DNA of 64,000 nt from Limnoperna fortunei (GCA_944474755.1 OX104118.1:86535860-86599859), one strand, 5' to 3'; shown: positions 22,364-33,825, counted from the stretch's first letter. The notes: generated from the letters alone by a model not told the origin. Program-made: numbers and translations.

Positions 22364-25184
22364 CCTGTCCTGCCCGAGTGCAATTGCATAATTATTGAAA
22401 ACTCAAATTTCAAAGAAACTTCAACAGAAACATTTCATTTTAATTCAAAGAAAAAACCTCAACAAACAACAACAAGAAACTAGTTTTAAAAAAGAGTTGA
22501 AGAAGAATTTAGTGAAGATTTAGTTATAACAATTTCTCTGTGTGTGAAACTTAGTAAAGCATTCAGGCAGGCATAGGTGCTTTCCACAGTCATAGCATCC
22601 ATATTTTGTTTGTTTAACAGAGTCTTGCAAGCCATTTCTGTGTCGAACATAGCAAAGATGACATTTGGATTTCCCATTTAAAGATACAGGCATGTGTCTC
22701 TGCACAAGTCTCACTTCATTTGGAACTACGGGGGGTCTTCCACGACGAATATTTGTGGAGTAGCCGGCAACAAGGCCTTTAGCAACAGACATTGAGAAGT
22801 CTAAGAAGGTGATGGATGGATGATTGTTACTAAATGTAAAAAGTCTGAACGCATTGAACTTAGCCATCTCCAACAAAGCAAAAAATACTTTCTTTGACCA
22901 CTTCAGAGTCTTATGATTATAACAATAATACTGGATGTATTGATCAGCAATGTCAACACCACGCATGTTGCATGTGTAGTCTGCTACTGCCTTAGGGCAG
23001 TCAAATTGCTGCCTACTGAACTGACCATCAACATTAACTAAACGCTCAACCTGCGTAACTGATGAATCATGGATAGTAGAAAGGACATAAACCGGCTTCT
23101 TGTCCTTCCATGAAGTAGCAAGAAGACAACCATTCTGTCGGAACTGCATGTCACCACGATAAACAACACCATCTGGAGATTTGCACATTATATCACGGGG
23201 CAAATTCCTCCTATTAATACGCACAGTGCCACATGCAGCTGTTCCAAAGTTCTCCCACAGATTAATAAAGAGTTCTGGACTTGTGAAAAAGTTGTCTGTG
23301 TAGATGTGGTAGCCTCTACCAACTAAATTTGAACCCTCAATACACCTTCGTACCACATTAGCTGCTAAATGTGTTTGAGGAGATGCATTTTTGCCTGGAT
23401 ATATGTCAATGTAATAAATGTATCCACTTTCTGACTCGGCAACCATCCAAACCTTTACACCCCATTTAGTGGGTTTTTGAGGCATGTACTGTCTGAACTG
23501 AACGCGCCCCTTAAAAGGAATCATTGATTCATCAATGGTTATATTCCGTCTTGGATGATATTCATGTTGAAAACTGTTGTTGAAATGTTCTACTAATGGC
23601 TTTACCTTATACAATGGGTCAAAGTTTGGTTGACCAGGAAGTGGTTCAAGTGTAGAATTTGAAAAATGTAAATATCTTAAAATTTGAGTAAATCTATCAC
23701 GTGCCATTGTTTTTGAAAATATTGGTGTGTTTAGAAAGTGGTCTGTTGACCAGTACATGTTGGTAGAAGGTTTCCTATCAATTCCCATTTGGAAGCAAAG
23801 ACCCAGAAAAGCACTCATTTCTGGAAGAGTAGGCCTTGTCCATACCATTTTATTTTTGTCAGGGTGTTCACGGATTTGCAGGCTTGCATATGCATCTGTT
23901 TCTTCAATAAGAGATTCAATAAAAGTGTCACTGATAAAGAGTTTAATAAAATCAACTGGTTGTTTGTCATTTGTCATTGTTCTTGTGGCACCTGTTATGC
24001 CAATCGGCTCAAATAAATGGGGCAGACCTCTCTCATTATAACTAAAATTCCTATGCCAACCATTATGGATATTATCACTAGCATCACCAGAAGGACCAGG
24101 CAAATCATTGTCAGAGTCCAAATCTGAAGCATTAATTTCGTCGTCATTTCCAATGCCTAAATTCAACAATTGTTGCTGATATCTTGCCTCCGCTTGCAAA
24201 ATTTCTGATTCAGAAAAGCCCTCAAATTCGTCAGACTCATCAGACGACATTTTACAATTGACTTTATTGTACTTAAATTCGTTACGTAGATATACATTTA
24301 TAGAGGATACGAGAAATGTTTATTTATTTATATAACAATATTTAGCACGAAATTGTGGGTTTTGGCATTTAACAAAGATTAGATATTAATTTTTATTTAA
24401 ATGCTTTATTTTCGTGTATATCGATCCATTCAATAAAAGTTTATAACTCAAGAATATGTATTTATTATCCCGTAATGTAAATTGCATTTCCGCCATATTG
24501 TTTACTATTATCCATAGCGATGGGAATATCCGGTTCTATTTATAATTTTAATAATATTTATCTTCAGTTCCGTTGAGATAAAACCAGATAGTTAATAGAA
24601 ATTTTTAGAAAGTTTTAAAACGAAAAATCAAGTGAAAGCGAATGCTTGGTTCACTTAGTTCTTTCGATGGTAACGCACTGGCAATAAGTTCAATAACAGC
24701 AGCGGGCACCTGTTTCTCCAGTAAATACGAATTTTAAAAAACTTTAAACACTACCAATGACAAAAATGTGTACAACGCTTACGAAATTCGGAATTTAGCT
24801 GTCGGAAAATTTGCTGCATAAAATGGAAACGTCGCGATAATGCTCAAAATTTGCACTACATTACACGTTGTCGACCGACGCCATTTTACTCGGCATGATA
24901 AATAAACATCCACATGATTGTTCATCGTTTATTCGTGTTGTTTGCTGAAATTTGACTCTCAAACCATTAAAAACAAAAAATTGTAAATACTATTTGCTTA
25001 ACTTAATATAAAAAATGTATTGCAATTGTTGAATGTTGCAAAAGAAAATGTTTGAAGTTTAATGCGCCGAAAATCAATACTCGGGTATCCTTAAGGATAC
25101 TTTCGGTAGGAACGCCGTGGTGCCTAAAGGATACATCCGGTATATATACGAGGGTGCCTAAAGGATACATAAGGTGTGAATGGG
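22364..25184 (-). mobile_element. piggyBac element, proposed ends
   Basis: Both proposed ends abut TTAA (22360-22363 and 25185-25188) and start with CC reading inward (CCTGTCCTGC; CCCATTCACACC). The terminal repeats beyond that are poor. On the right, three copies of a GGATACAT/GGATACTTT motif near 25088-25170 could be transposase sites. The transposase is certain; these ends are not. Confidence 0.4.
22520..24250 (-). CDS. piggyBac (PGBD-type) transposase, intact
   Basis: A 576-codon uninterrupted frame, full length for the family. An acidic, Ser-rich N-terminus (residues 1-60) precedes a DDE_Tnp_1_7 core (about 97-470). The candidate catalytic triad is D240 in TIDES, D319 in YTDNFF and D433 in MRGVDIAD, all present. 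The C-terminus (about 530-572) is a cross-brace Cys/His finger of the type piggyBac proteins use to bind element ends (KCHLC, GCYDC, LC, C, H). The family cuts and pastes DNA at TTAA and leaves no footprint. The absence of stops suggests recent arrival or domestication. The gene lies antisense in the first intron of the plus-strand gene that starts at 21249. The initiator ATG is at 24248-24250. Confidence 0.93.
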   Translation of the reverse strand: MSSDESDEFEGFSESEILQAEARYQQQLLNLGIGNDDEINASDLDSDNDLPGPSGDASDNIHNGWHRNFSYNERGLPHLFEPIGITGATRTMTNDKQPVDFIKLFISDTFIESLIEETDAYASLQIREHPDKNKMVWTRPTLPEMSAFLGLCFQMGIDRKPSTNMYWSTDHFLNTPIFSKTMARDRFTQILRYLHFSNSTLEPLPGQPNFDPLYKVKPLVEHFNNSFQHEYHPRRNITIDESMIPFKGRVQFRQYMPQKPTKWGVKVWMVAESESGYIYYIDIYPGKNASPQTHLAANVVRRCIEGSNLVGRGYHIYTDNFFTSPELFINLWENFGTAACGTVRINRRNLPRDIMCKSPDGVVYRGDMQFRQNGCLLATSWKDKKPVYVLSTIHDSSVTQVERLVNVDGQFSRQQFDCPKAVADYTCNMRGVDIADQYIQYYCYNHKTLKWSKKVFFALLEMAKFNAFRLFTFSNNHPSITFLDFSMSVAKGLVAGYSTNIRRGRPPVVPNEVRLVQRHMPVSLNGKSKCHLCYVRHRNGLQDSVKQTKYGCYDCGKHLCLPECFTKFHTQRNCYN

Positions 25185-25243
25185 TTAAGGAGATATTTGG
25201 TAAAAAAAAATCAGGAGGAGTATTAGCTAAGCTAAGTGAATTA

Positions 25244-25757
25244 CAGTCATTTCGTACCATATGTAAATAAATTTGTACCATATGCTAAAAATTTTTTAGC
25301 ACACTTTTATGTAAACAGTTTCGTACCATGCGTAAAATTGACATACTTTAATGTATGAATACGTTAAATTAATTTAAAGAAGATATATTCAATATTATTA
25401 CAAAATTTTTTGGAAAAGAAATGATGTTTTAACATTTGTTTAAAGTAACCATTATGACTATGCTACCATCATACAGACTGGTACTGGCTTCAGACAAGGC
25501 ACCTTTCTTAATACACCCATGACTCCAATCCTTAACAACAGATTGTAATTAATTGTCAAGATAAGTTAAGACACTACATTATATAAATTTTATACCCGAT
25601 AAAAGGATTTTATTAACCACTTTGGTCAAAAGAGCAATATTATGGTGAAATTGCATAATAGTTTGCACTAATAGGCACATCATAATACACTTCCCCATAT
25701 GGTACGAAATGGTTCAATTTATTCATGGTATGAAATGGTTATGGTACGAAATCACTG
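25244..25757. mobile_element. Inverted-repeat element with TTTCGTACC motifs
   Basis: Ends CAGTCATTTCGTACCAT and, inverted, CAGTGATTTCGTACCAT, with ATTA on both sides. Each end carries two or three TTTCGTACCAT-type motifs, like those of the Mutator-like element 400 bp away. Confidence 0.6.
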
Positions 25758-25936
25758 ATTACCATCTTATCTAACACTGGCTAGTGGCTGTTGTTTCACA
25801 ACATATGTTGATTCTAAGTTACATGTAACTGATAATTTCTTATTGATGTATTGATTTATGTACTTGGAGAAAGGTCCCTACTTGGTACCCCAAGGACTCC
25901 CCTCACCCTTTCTGATAAGAAAACTCGTATTTTCAG

Positions 25937-26058
25937 TGAAATATGTGTGTTATGTCACAATCACTAGTCTGCTAGAAGGCAAGATTAACAAAAACGCCTT
26001 TCTCCAACTTCCAAGTACCTGTGGATTTATGGAAAGTCTAAAGAATTACTGTGCACAT
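25937..26058 (+). CDS. Second exon of the unidentified plus-strand gene
   Basis: Acceptor gtattttcag, donor gtaagttg. Two bases plus 40 open codons (KYVCYVTITSLLEGKINKNA to MESLKNYCAH), open only in the phase supplied by the exon at 21249. It looks globular, with mixed hydrophobic residues. It sits between two inverted-repeat elements (25244-25757 and 26159-27220). Confidence 0.55.
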
Positions 26059-26158
26059 GTAAGTTGGGAGCAATTGCAAGCATTAATTTTTCATATTTTC
26101 TGATATGAAAAATAGAACAATTTTTATATTAAAAAATCTTATTTTATATCAAACTATA

Positions 26159-27220
26159 GAGTTATGGTCATTTCGTACCCTGGCCATTTCGTACCCGCAC
26201 AAATATGGTCAATTCGTACCCGACGGATGGTCAATTCGTACCCGACTAAAATCGTAATGAAATTGTATGTATTTCAAATTAAAAATGATCAAAAAAAAAT
26301 TTTTATTGGTTAGTTTACTCAAATTTATTTGTAATTAGTCGGCATATTGTGATCAGGTTCGGTTTCTTTGATAGTTATTTTGGATGTAGTGTGGTGATAA
26401 TTAATTTTGTGTGAACTCATTAAAATTATGATTGTAATCGTGAACATAAAGGTAAGTGTATATATTATAAATCATTATTGTTACATACTTATTGTTCACT
26501 TCCTGGCACGTGTCTGTATATGTGAAGATACCTATTGTTGAAAAAACAAACTAATTGGACAAGATACCTTTATGGTTTGATACATGTATAATTAAATTTA
26601 TAATTGTTATATTGTATTTATCTATTCGTGGATCGACAGCAGCATATGGGAACCAAAAGACTGGTCGGTCTACGGGATGCCTGTCCGCACCAATAACAAC
26701 TGTGAGGACTGCCACCGTAGCTTGAACGTTCGAGAGTGTGCTCCGCCTTTCTATATGCTCATTAGCTTGTTGTACAAAGAAGCGGAGTTTGTCCGTACGC
26801 AAGTGAAGCGTTGTCGAACAAATCCTAGATGTATAAAGACAACAGATGTTTATTTCACTTAAAATGCGCACACTTAGAATCACAAACTAATTATAAACTT
26901 ACATCATACAGGAAACTATAAATCAACTAGTTATACTAGTCCCATCATCATACAATAGAAATTATCACCACACTTCATTCAATACAAAGAACCTGAACAC
27001 AATATGCCGACTAATTAAAAAGAAATTTGAGTAAAATAATAAAAAAAACCATTTAATTGATCACTTTTTACCTTTAATACATACAATTTCATTACGATTT
27101 CATAAAATTTTAGTCGGGTACGAATTGACCATCCGTCGGGTACGAATTGACTCAGCGATGGGTACGAATTGACATATTTGTAAGGGTACGAAATGGTCAG
27201 GGTACGAAATGACCAGTTCC
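26159..27220. mobile_element. Mutator-like element with iterated terminal repeats
   Basis: Terminal inverted repeats of about 260 bp (26159-26420 and 26957-27220). The 15-base motif GGTCAWTTCGTACCC occurs four times in the left arm and five in the right. CAAACTATA flanks the element exactly (26150-26158 and 27221-27229), the 9-bp target size of the Mutator superfamily. A transposase remnant lies between the arms. It sits in an intron 100 bp after the exon 25937-26058. Confidence 0.82.
26596..26862 (+). pseudogene. Remnant of a MULE-type transposase
   Basis: An 88-residue open stretch between the two long inverted repeats, preceded and followed by stops. It contains WEPKDWSVYG, VRTNNNCEDCHRSLNV and LISLLYKEAEFVRTQ. 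I recognise the order W-x-P-x-x-W, TNN-x-x-E-x-x-H-x-x-LN and the following helix as the C-terminal part of animal MULE-domain transposases, past the catalytic region. The N-terminal and catalytic parts are missing, so this is a deletion derivative. Moved by an autonomous copy elsewhere, if at all. Confidence 0.65.
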
Positions 27221-27514
27221 CAAACTATAATATACTGTATAAAGTCAAAGTCAGTGTCGGTCCTTCCGGGAGAATGCATATAGTTTGCCTTCTATTGTAT
27301 TCATGGCTTTATATTTTGTTACCAAAAAGCGTAAAAATGAATTTACAAGCTAATCCAATCTTTCTTTTAGTAAATGTTATGCTCATTACTACTTAAATCG
27401 GATTTTTCTGACCTCAACGGAGATTTCCCATTGTCAATTACGCCATGTTTTGCCTCCAAGCAACAGTGGGAGAAACTTGTTGTTTACAAATTGTCGGCAG
27501 TTTCCATATCATTT

Positions 27515-27645
27515 GTCAACCAATCAGATTTGAGTTCCATTTGCCGATTACGCAATTTCGCGCCATATTGATGACACACCTTCTTTCCAAATGATTGAGG
27601 AAAATATTCGAGGAAATTATGCACATTCTTGCCAGTTCTGACGTG
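27515..27645 (+). promoter_or_regulatory. Candidate promoter and first noncoding exon
   Basis: A CCAAT box (aaccaatcag, about 27519) and an E2F-type TTTCGCGCC (about 27557) lie 80-120 bases before a good donor, gacgtgagtatg (about 27641). It could start a transcript leading to the TEX11-like exons, whose ATG lies just inside an acceptor. Inference only. Confidence 0.25.
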
Positions 27646-27984
27646 AGTATGTAATTTTATGTTAATTATTAAATTTTCCCTATTGCAGAACAGTTGTCAA
27701 CTGTCTTTAAATATCAATAAACAAAGTAGTTAGTCGTAAACCACAGCCACGGCAGTTGTCTAAGAACCAGACCCACGTGGTTATTATTTTTTTGTTTACA
27801 ATCTGAGTATGACTTTTAGTTGATAAATTAAGAAAATACAGAGTAATTTCATTGTTTATATTCAGCGCCGCAGCAAGGCTCAATGTTGACTGTGTGACTA
27901 TTTGGAAACAGTTCGGTAAAAGTGGTTTGAAAAGGGGGGGGGGGGGTCGGGAATCCGGGTATCCGGGTCGTTCTCAATAGCCAT

Positions 27985-28076
27985 GATAGCGGTGCAAATC
28001 AAATCGGCACATACAAAAAAGACAATTCGGCACCCATATTACTAGTCAATTCGGCACCTCGGAAGAGTCAAAACGT
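27985..28076 (+). repeat. Three CAATTCGGCACC-type motifs
   Basis: AAATCGGCAC, CAATTCGGCACC and CAATTCGGCACC lie 30 bp apart or less, echoing the iterated CAATTCGTACCC of the Mutator-like element. Perhaps an end of a related element. Confidence 0.35.
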
Positions 28077-28079
28077 CAC

Positions 28080-28351
28080 CTGGGGCGCATTTCTTTTACC
28101 TGAATATGAAAAATGTTTCAGTACAATGTTTCAAAAAACAGAAACATGTTAAGAAACTGTAACACGTTTCAGTTTCTATCAAAACAGTAAAAAAAAATGG
28201 CTTGTCGCGCGATCTGTTTCAGTTTGAAACATCAATCACTTATGTTTCAAATGTTTCGATATCATGTTTCTGTTACAAGTAAAAGAAACAGTGAAACTTG
28301 AAAATGATTCAGAATCATGTTTCAGATTTGGGTAAAATAAATGCGCCCCTG
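28080..28351. mobile_element. 272-bp MITE, hAT-like ends
   Basis: Inverted ends GGGGCGCATTT (C-T at the left tip, CAG inverted at the right), followed by TTTTACC on both sides. The interior is rich in inverted GTTTCAG/ATGTTTC copies. No target duplication is visible. Confidence 0.5.
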
Positions 28352-29468
28352 TTAAATTATTTACTTCTTACAATGAAATAGTACCTTACCTGTTTGCCTG
28401 GGTTCGTTCGCTATCTTTCCGTTATATAATTTTAACCATTGTTTTGTTTTGTTTATTTATATAAATATTTTTAAATAGGCCATTCATCCTATGTTTGAAA
28501 TAAATTTAATATGTAACATAAATGTACTGTAAAAATGATATTTGACTAATGTTTTGTATTTTTTCTAAGCTAATAATTTTCATTTTTTTTAATGTTCATA
28601 AATTTATTATTACTAGTACACTTAAGACTAATTGCTTTTATGAATTTATCAGTCCAAACTAATCATTTTAACGATCAGAAATACAAGTTAGTAAGTAATT
28701 GTATAATTAATGTTAAAATTGCTAATCAGCACAGACAGAGACAGAACTTTATGTTAAGTCGGATATATAAAATTAAAAACATATCTCTGTAGAGCCTTTA
28801 TGCCAACAATACATATCTAACTTATTAATTAAATAAATCCACATACTCTAATTGTTATCATGAAACCTTATAACTATAATTTGGGGAAACTGACTCGCTA
28901 TAAAGGGGCAGGTCGAACTGACCCATTACTGGGCCCCAGTCTGAGTGGGGGTGGCAGTATTAACCCAGTATTAGCCTTACTTTTCCTGCACTAGGAAGAA
29001 GCTCCAGAAACATGCATGTTATACTGTTTAAAAGTTCTCGTTTCCTCCATTGCTGTCCTTTTTATATAAATTTTTTTTTTCATGCAAAACATTCAACAAA
29101 CCATTCAGCATATTATTAAAACTACTGATCTGAGCAAAATTTGTGTTACCTTTTTTGTTCATTGCTTGGTTTCTTTGCATTATTTTATTTATTTATTTGG
29201 GATAGAGGTCAATTATGAAATGAATGTTATTTGTATAAAATACATACAAGCATGTACATTACTTGAGCAAATATTTAAATGTAGACAAATTTATTATTTA
29301 ATTAATGAAACCCTATGAGCAGGTATAAACAGTACTTTGGTAAAAGGGGTGTGCCTTTCTTAAACCTGAAAATAAGTTTTTCTAGCAGATTGGGACCCTG
29401 AAACTCAATAAATACTGTTCATTTTTATATGCCCATCTATATGTCATCCACATGTCACACTGTATCAT
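28352..29468. other. No gene or repeat recognised
   Basis: AT-rich, with one GC-richer island at about 28895-28960. No exon candidate; open frames here are short and low-complexity. Confidence 0.5.
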
Positions 29469-29626
29469 GTCACTGCGGGCAGGGTGTACTTGACTTGCAA
29501 TCTTAATTGACCAGGATGTACAGTTTTCTTACTGAAGGTCTGGGTTTCCTCCCCTAATAAAAACTGGACGCCATGAAATAGCAGACAAATTGCTGAAAGT
29601 GGTGTTAAACACCATTCAAACAAACA
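29469..29626 (+). mobile_element. SINE, 5'-truncated
   Basis: GCGGGCAGGGTGTACTTGAC, then a shortened central block and AATAAAAACTGGACGCCATG, tail ending CAAACAAACAC. Confidence 0.7.
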
Positions 29627-30589
29627 CTGTATCTTGAGAATTCCCTTACAGATTTTCTTCAAATTACACACATTTGTTAATTGTTAGCCTCTGGGTTTGT
29701 ATACTAGTACTTTTTAGTAAATATGTGAATTTCCACTAAGGATAATGAGAGTTTGTTCTCAAAAAAGTATCGAGTTTTTGTTTTTAAACATTTTCACCAA
29801 TTTTCTTGAAAGTTTAGCGAATTGTTAATTTTTTTTAGATTTAAGCTTCATTTCATTTTTTATACCCCACCACACAAAGTGGTGAGGTACTATGTTATAC
29901 ACTCCATATGGATGTGCGTGTCTGTGCCTAGGCTAGAATCAGCAACCTTCAGTGCTGACGGGCACGTGATCAATAGTATTACTACTTTACAATGCAACAA
30001 CTTAGTCACCTTAACTGGTAGTAAATTTCATGAACTGAAATCAATTTGCCATTTAAACTTGTGGACTGCTAAAGTATTCAGTAACCTATGAAGGCCCAAG
30101 TTTACTGCTCACACTTTTACTTTACTATAAGTAACAATCTCAGGTTTTGTCTAGACATGCACATGATATTGAAATTAAAAATACACCTTTAATCATAGCT
30201 CAGAAAGAGTTACCTCAATACCTGAATTATCAAGTTGTGTTTCATCAGTCAACTTGGAAATTTCTGGCATATACAGTAAGATTTTGTATAAATTTAAAGT
30301 AATAAAACAATGAATAACCATGTAAAATTGTATAATCAAAATAAAGCATGATGCATTTAAATCAGTCATGTAATATTATATAAATATGTAAACATAAATT
30401 GCAAAATAAAAATAAAACATTTTGTATCGCAGTCCATGTGAAATTAAAGTTAAGTCAGAAAAAAAAAACATTATTGTAGTATGTATAAGTTATAATTAAC
30501 AGAATGTTTTTACATGATTGCAGATATACATGTACATTATTGGAGTTTCTGGATGGATGATCATTCATGATTTTTCTGATTACTGCTGG
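29627..30589. other. Mostly unrecognised, one repeat fragment
   Basis: 29860-29990 contains TATACCCCACCACACAAAGTGG (quoted here only as CCACCACACAAAGTGG) and a SINE-like ACGTGATCAATAG. The rest is AT-rich with no signal. Confidence 0.4.
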
Positions 30590-30711
30590 TCACTGGTGCA
30601 TTTTCTGCTGGCTACTGTTGCATTGGGTACAACTACTACAGAGTGAATCAACTACTTGTTCCACTGGAGATGGCCGCTGTATGTGCCCCATCAGTGATGT
30701 CTTGGGAATTC
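30590..30711 (-). CDS. Candidate minus-strand terminal exon
   Basis: Acceptor tttctcttag. Two bases then IPKTSLMGHIQRPSPVEQVV to SQQKMHQ and TGA. Cys-rich (CSSCTQC). A possible first exon for the same gene is 36371-36393. Not recognised. Confidence 0.33.
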
Positions 30712-31048
30712 CTAAGAGAAAAAGTGTGAAATACTGAATAACTGAAAATTATTTTTTTGTGACTGGTCTATTTCATGGCTTGATCTGTCAATGGGAGGAC
30801 ATTCTTGTGTTGAAAAAAGCATTTATCTTGTACACGAGTTATTTTTATTAAATTGATTTTACTAGTTTTGTTTTAAGAGAGCAACAGATAATATTTATTT
30901 ACTACATGTATGACAGACCTAACACTTCTGTATGGTTAATATGCAAACATTCTATTAAACATGTATTTCAAGAGACTTTAAATTGTATAGTGCCTTTTAT
31001 TAATTTTTCGGCTATTCATGTACTGTGGCGTTAAATTGTGTTATTTAG

Positions 31049-31075
31049 GCAGCTGGTGAAAACCCAACACCTAAG
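31049..31075 (+). CDS. Candidate 27-bp plus-strand microexon
   Basis: Bounded by gtgttatttag and gtatga; nine codons AAGENPTPK, phase 0 in and out, compatible with the exon ending at 26058. So short an exon could be chance. Confidence 0.25.
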
Positions 31076-31709
31076 GTATGAAAACTGACAATCCATGATG
31101 CCATTATATGTGTGTGTGTATCTGTCAGTTACTCTTCAGGGTACCCATCTCTTATCCACAAATCCACTATCAACACTGAATGGAATATGATGAATCGTAG
31201 CGCCAGTAGTTAACATTTTTATTGAAATGATATTTGGGGTTTTCGATAGAAAACATGGATTTTGACTTTGGTTTAGTACTTATTTTAAGTAATCAACTCC
31301 TCCTAAAGTGTTCAGTCCAGATCTCTTCATGGTAACAAACAATTAGACATTTATTGAACTTGTGCATCTTATTATAATGGAATTATTTCTTATTTGTTGC
31401 AAAGAATGGTTATAAAAAATTGACCGGTATATAGAACGAATCGTCCCCCTTCCCATCAACATGAAGCGAACGTGGACTCCGAACCCTTGATTTGGGAGGA
31501 TGTTTTTGTACATGTTAGTTTTTTACTCTACATTTCACAAGCATATAGGTTTTTCTGTGTTGATAATTTATGGCAAAAGAGATGTGGTCTATTGATGATT
31601 TGCTTATTGTTCAGCTATATTCAGGACAGAAATATGGTCTATAAAAAAGAATGTGTTTACCGAAAATAATGTGCACGATAAAAAGAATAAAAAAATATTG
31701 TGTACATTT

Positions 31710-31961
31710 GGGCCTCTGAGGCCGAGTGGTAAAAGGTAGTTAATTTACTATTGATTACGTGGTCTGTCAACACCGAGATTGAGAGTTCGATTCTCACTGA
31801 AGGCAGTGTGCACTCGACTTTTAAGTTTTAATTGACAAGGCGTGCCCGTTTTCCTACCGCTGGTCGGGGTTTTCTCTGGGTACTCTGGCATCCTCCCCCA
31901 ATAAAAACTGGACGCTATGATATATCTGAAAGTGGCTTTAAGCACCATTTAAACAAACAAC
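31710..31961 (+). mobile_element. tRNA-headed SINE, complete
   Basis: Head GGCCTCTGAGGCCGAGTGG, box-B-like GAGTTCGATTCTC, central block TCTCTGGGTACTCTGGCATC, tail ending CACCATTTAAACAAACAAC. Flanked by ACATTT on both sides. Confidence 0.8.
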
Positions 31962-32784
31962 ATTTAAAGTTTGCACATACAGCTCAAAATACCGTCTCTT
32001 TCAAATTTATTGCAATTCAGTAAAGGAGGGGGCAGGATCTCGGAGTGTTGAGGTACTTAAAATCAATCGTACAACTAATCGAGAAAGGGTTTTAATTTCT
32101 ATAAAAGTGTGGTTCAAATCCCATGGCTATATGTTTGAACATTTCTTTCTGATGGACTGTAAAAAAAGGTTTTTCCACCCGAGGTTCGTATGCCCGCTAC
32201 GGTCTGCGTGCAGGCTTTCGTTTTACATTGTATAGCCAGACCTCCCCCTAGAAACTATGGACAGTTATAGGTTGACCATTGGGAATCGTCCCAGCAATTG
32301 TTTTATCACTATATTTGATTCGAGCTTACTCAATTTTTTAATTCTACCAAACAATAAGGCGTGCATACAAATAGGTGCAAGTTTTTAAAATCGCTCGTGG
32401 GGTAAAATGTATCGATTTTTTTGTAAACCAGTTTACTAAAATAACATGCCAAAAAACAATTCTGCATCCGCAGTTTAGATTTAGGGAACAATGCCATGAT
32501 AAAGCCGAAAATGTGGAAGTGGAATTAAAAAAAACCCTATTTAAAGCTATCAAATTACTAACTAGTTGCAATTTCAAGTGTTTTTGTGACTAACAACATA
32601 ACATTCTCCGAGAATAATAAATTAAAAAAAAATCCTTCATAGAATTTTTTTATTGTTTAATAAATGTCGAACCTTATTTGAGCACAAAATTAAATTTTAT
32701 TCATGTTCCCAGCTCACTGGTAGGGGAACAGCAAACAGACATATTTATAAGTATGGCCTTAGTGTCATTTTATCTGATCTAAAT
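31962..32784. other. No gene or repeat recognised
   Basis: Short overlapping frames on both strands at 32344-32593 have no splice support. Confidence 0.45.
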
Positions 32785-33825
32785 CACTACAAAACAGAAC
32801 AAGTCTGAAAAGGTTAGTTTTTGTACTGACATGTACTGAACTTTACTCAACCGGTCTGACTTGGTCTTCATGTTACTCAACTTTACTCAACCTAAGTCTC
32901 GACATTACTCAAAAGTTCTGAAATTATACTCGACCTAGTCTCGACCTGTCTGAGGAGTCTGAACAAGTCTCGACCTGATCTTGACCCAGTCTGAATTAGT
33001 CTCGACCTGTCTGAAAAGTCTGAACATGTCTTAAGTTGATCTTGACCCAGCCTGACTCAGTCTTGACCAATCTGACAAGACTGAATCAGTCTATCGTAAA
33101 AGAAGCACTAACCGCAATTTTTAAACATAATGTGTTTCTAGTTATATAGTGCTATTACGTTATGTATTTAATATTGTGTTTTTGTTAAATAAATTGGTAT
33201 TACTTTTTTGTCATTTACTGAATGCATATTTTCTGATTACAAAATTAAACTAAATACAAATTTTTTCTAGATGTAATTTGTAACATTACAGACTGGGTTG
33301 AGACTTATTCTGTATTGTAAGGTTGGTTGAGACTAAGAAAATATTGAGACTAATTGAGACTCATTCAATCCATTCAAAACTTATTCAACTGTTTAAACAG
33401 GTCGAAACTATTTCCCATGAAAACAAAACTAGTCGAGAACAGGTCCAGGCTAATTCAGTCTTTCCAGATTGGTCGAGACTAATTCAGACTAGTCCAGATC
33501 AGGTCAAGACTGAGTCAGACTTGGTCGAGATCCAGTTAAGACTTGTTCAGACTTTTCAGACAGGTCGAGACTGATTCAGACTGGGTCAAGATAACGTTGA
33601 GACTTTTCAGAGTGGTGAAGACAAATTTAGAATGAGTCGAGATCAGGTCGAGACTTGTTCAGACTTTTTAGACAGGTCGAGTATAAATTCAGAACTTTTA
33701 AGTAATGTCGAGACTTAGGTCTAGTATAATTGAGTAAAATTAAGACCACGTCAAACCGGTTGAGTAAAATTCAGTACTAGTCAGTACAAAAGCTAACCTT
33801 TTCAGACTTTTCCTGTTTTGTAGTG
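32785..33825. mobile_element. 1.04-kb foldback element with very long inverted repeats
   Basis: The tips CACTACAAAACAG are inverted copies of each other, and similarity continues for more than 300 bp in each arm through units such as AGTCTCGACCTGTCTGA and CTTGACCCAGTCTGA. AAT occurs on both sides. The centre (about 33110-33290) is AT-rich. No transposase. The 83-codon frame in the right arm is repeat-derived. Confidence 0.72.

Noticed and set aside
23727..24041. Two plus-strand frames of 75-104 codons
   Set aside because: Antisense shadows of the piggyBac transposase.
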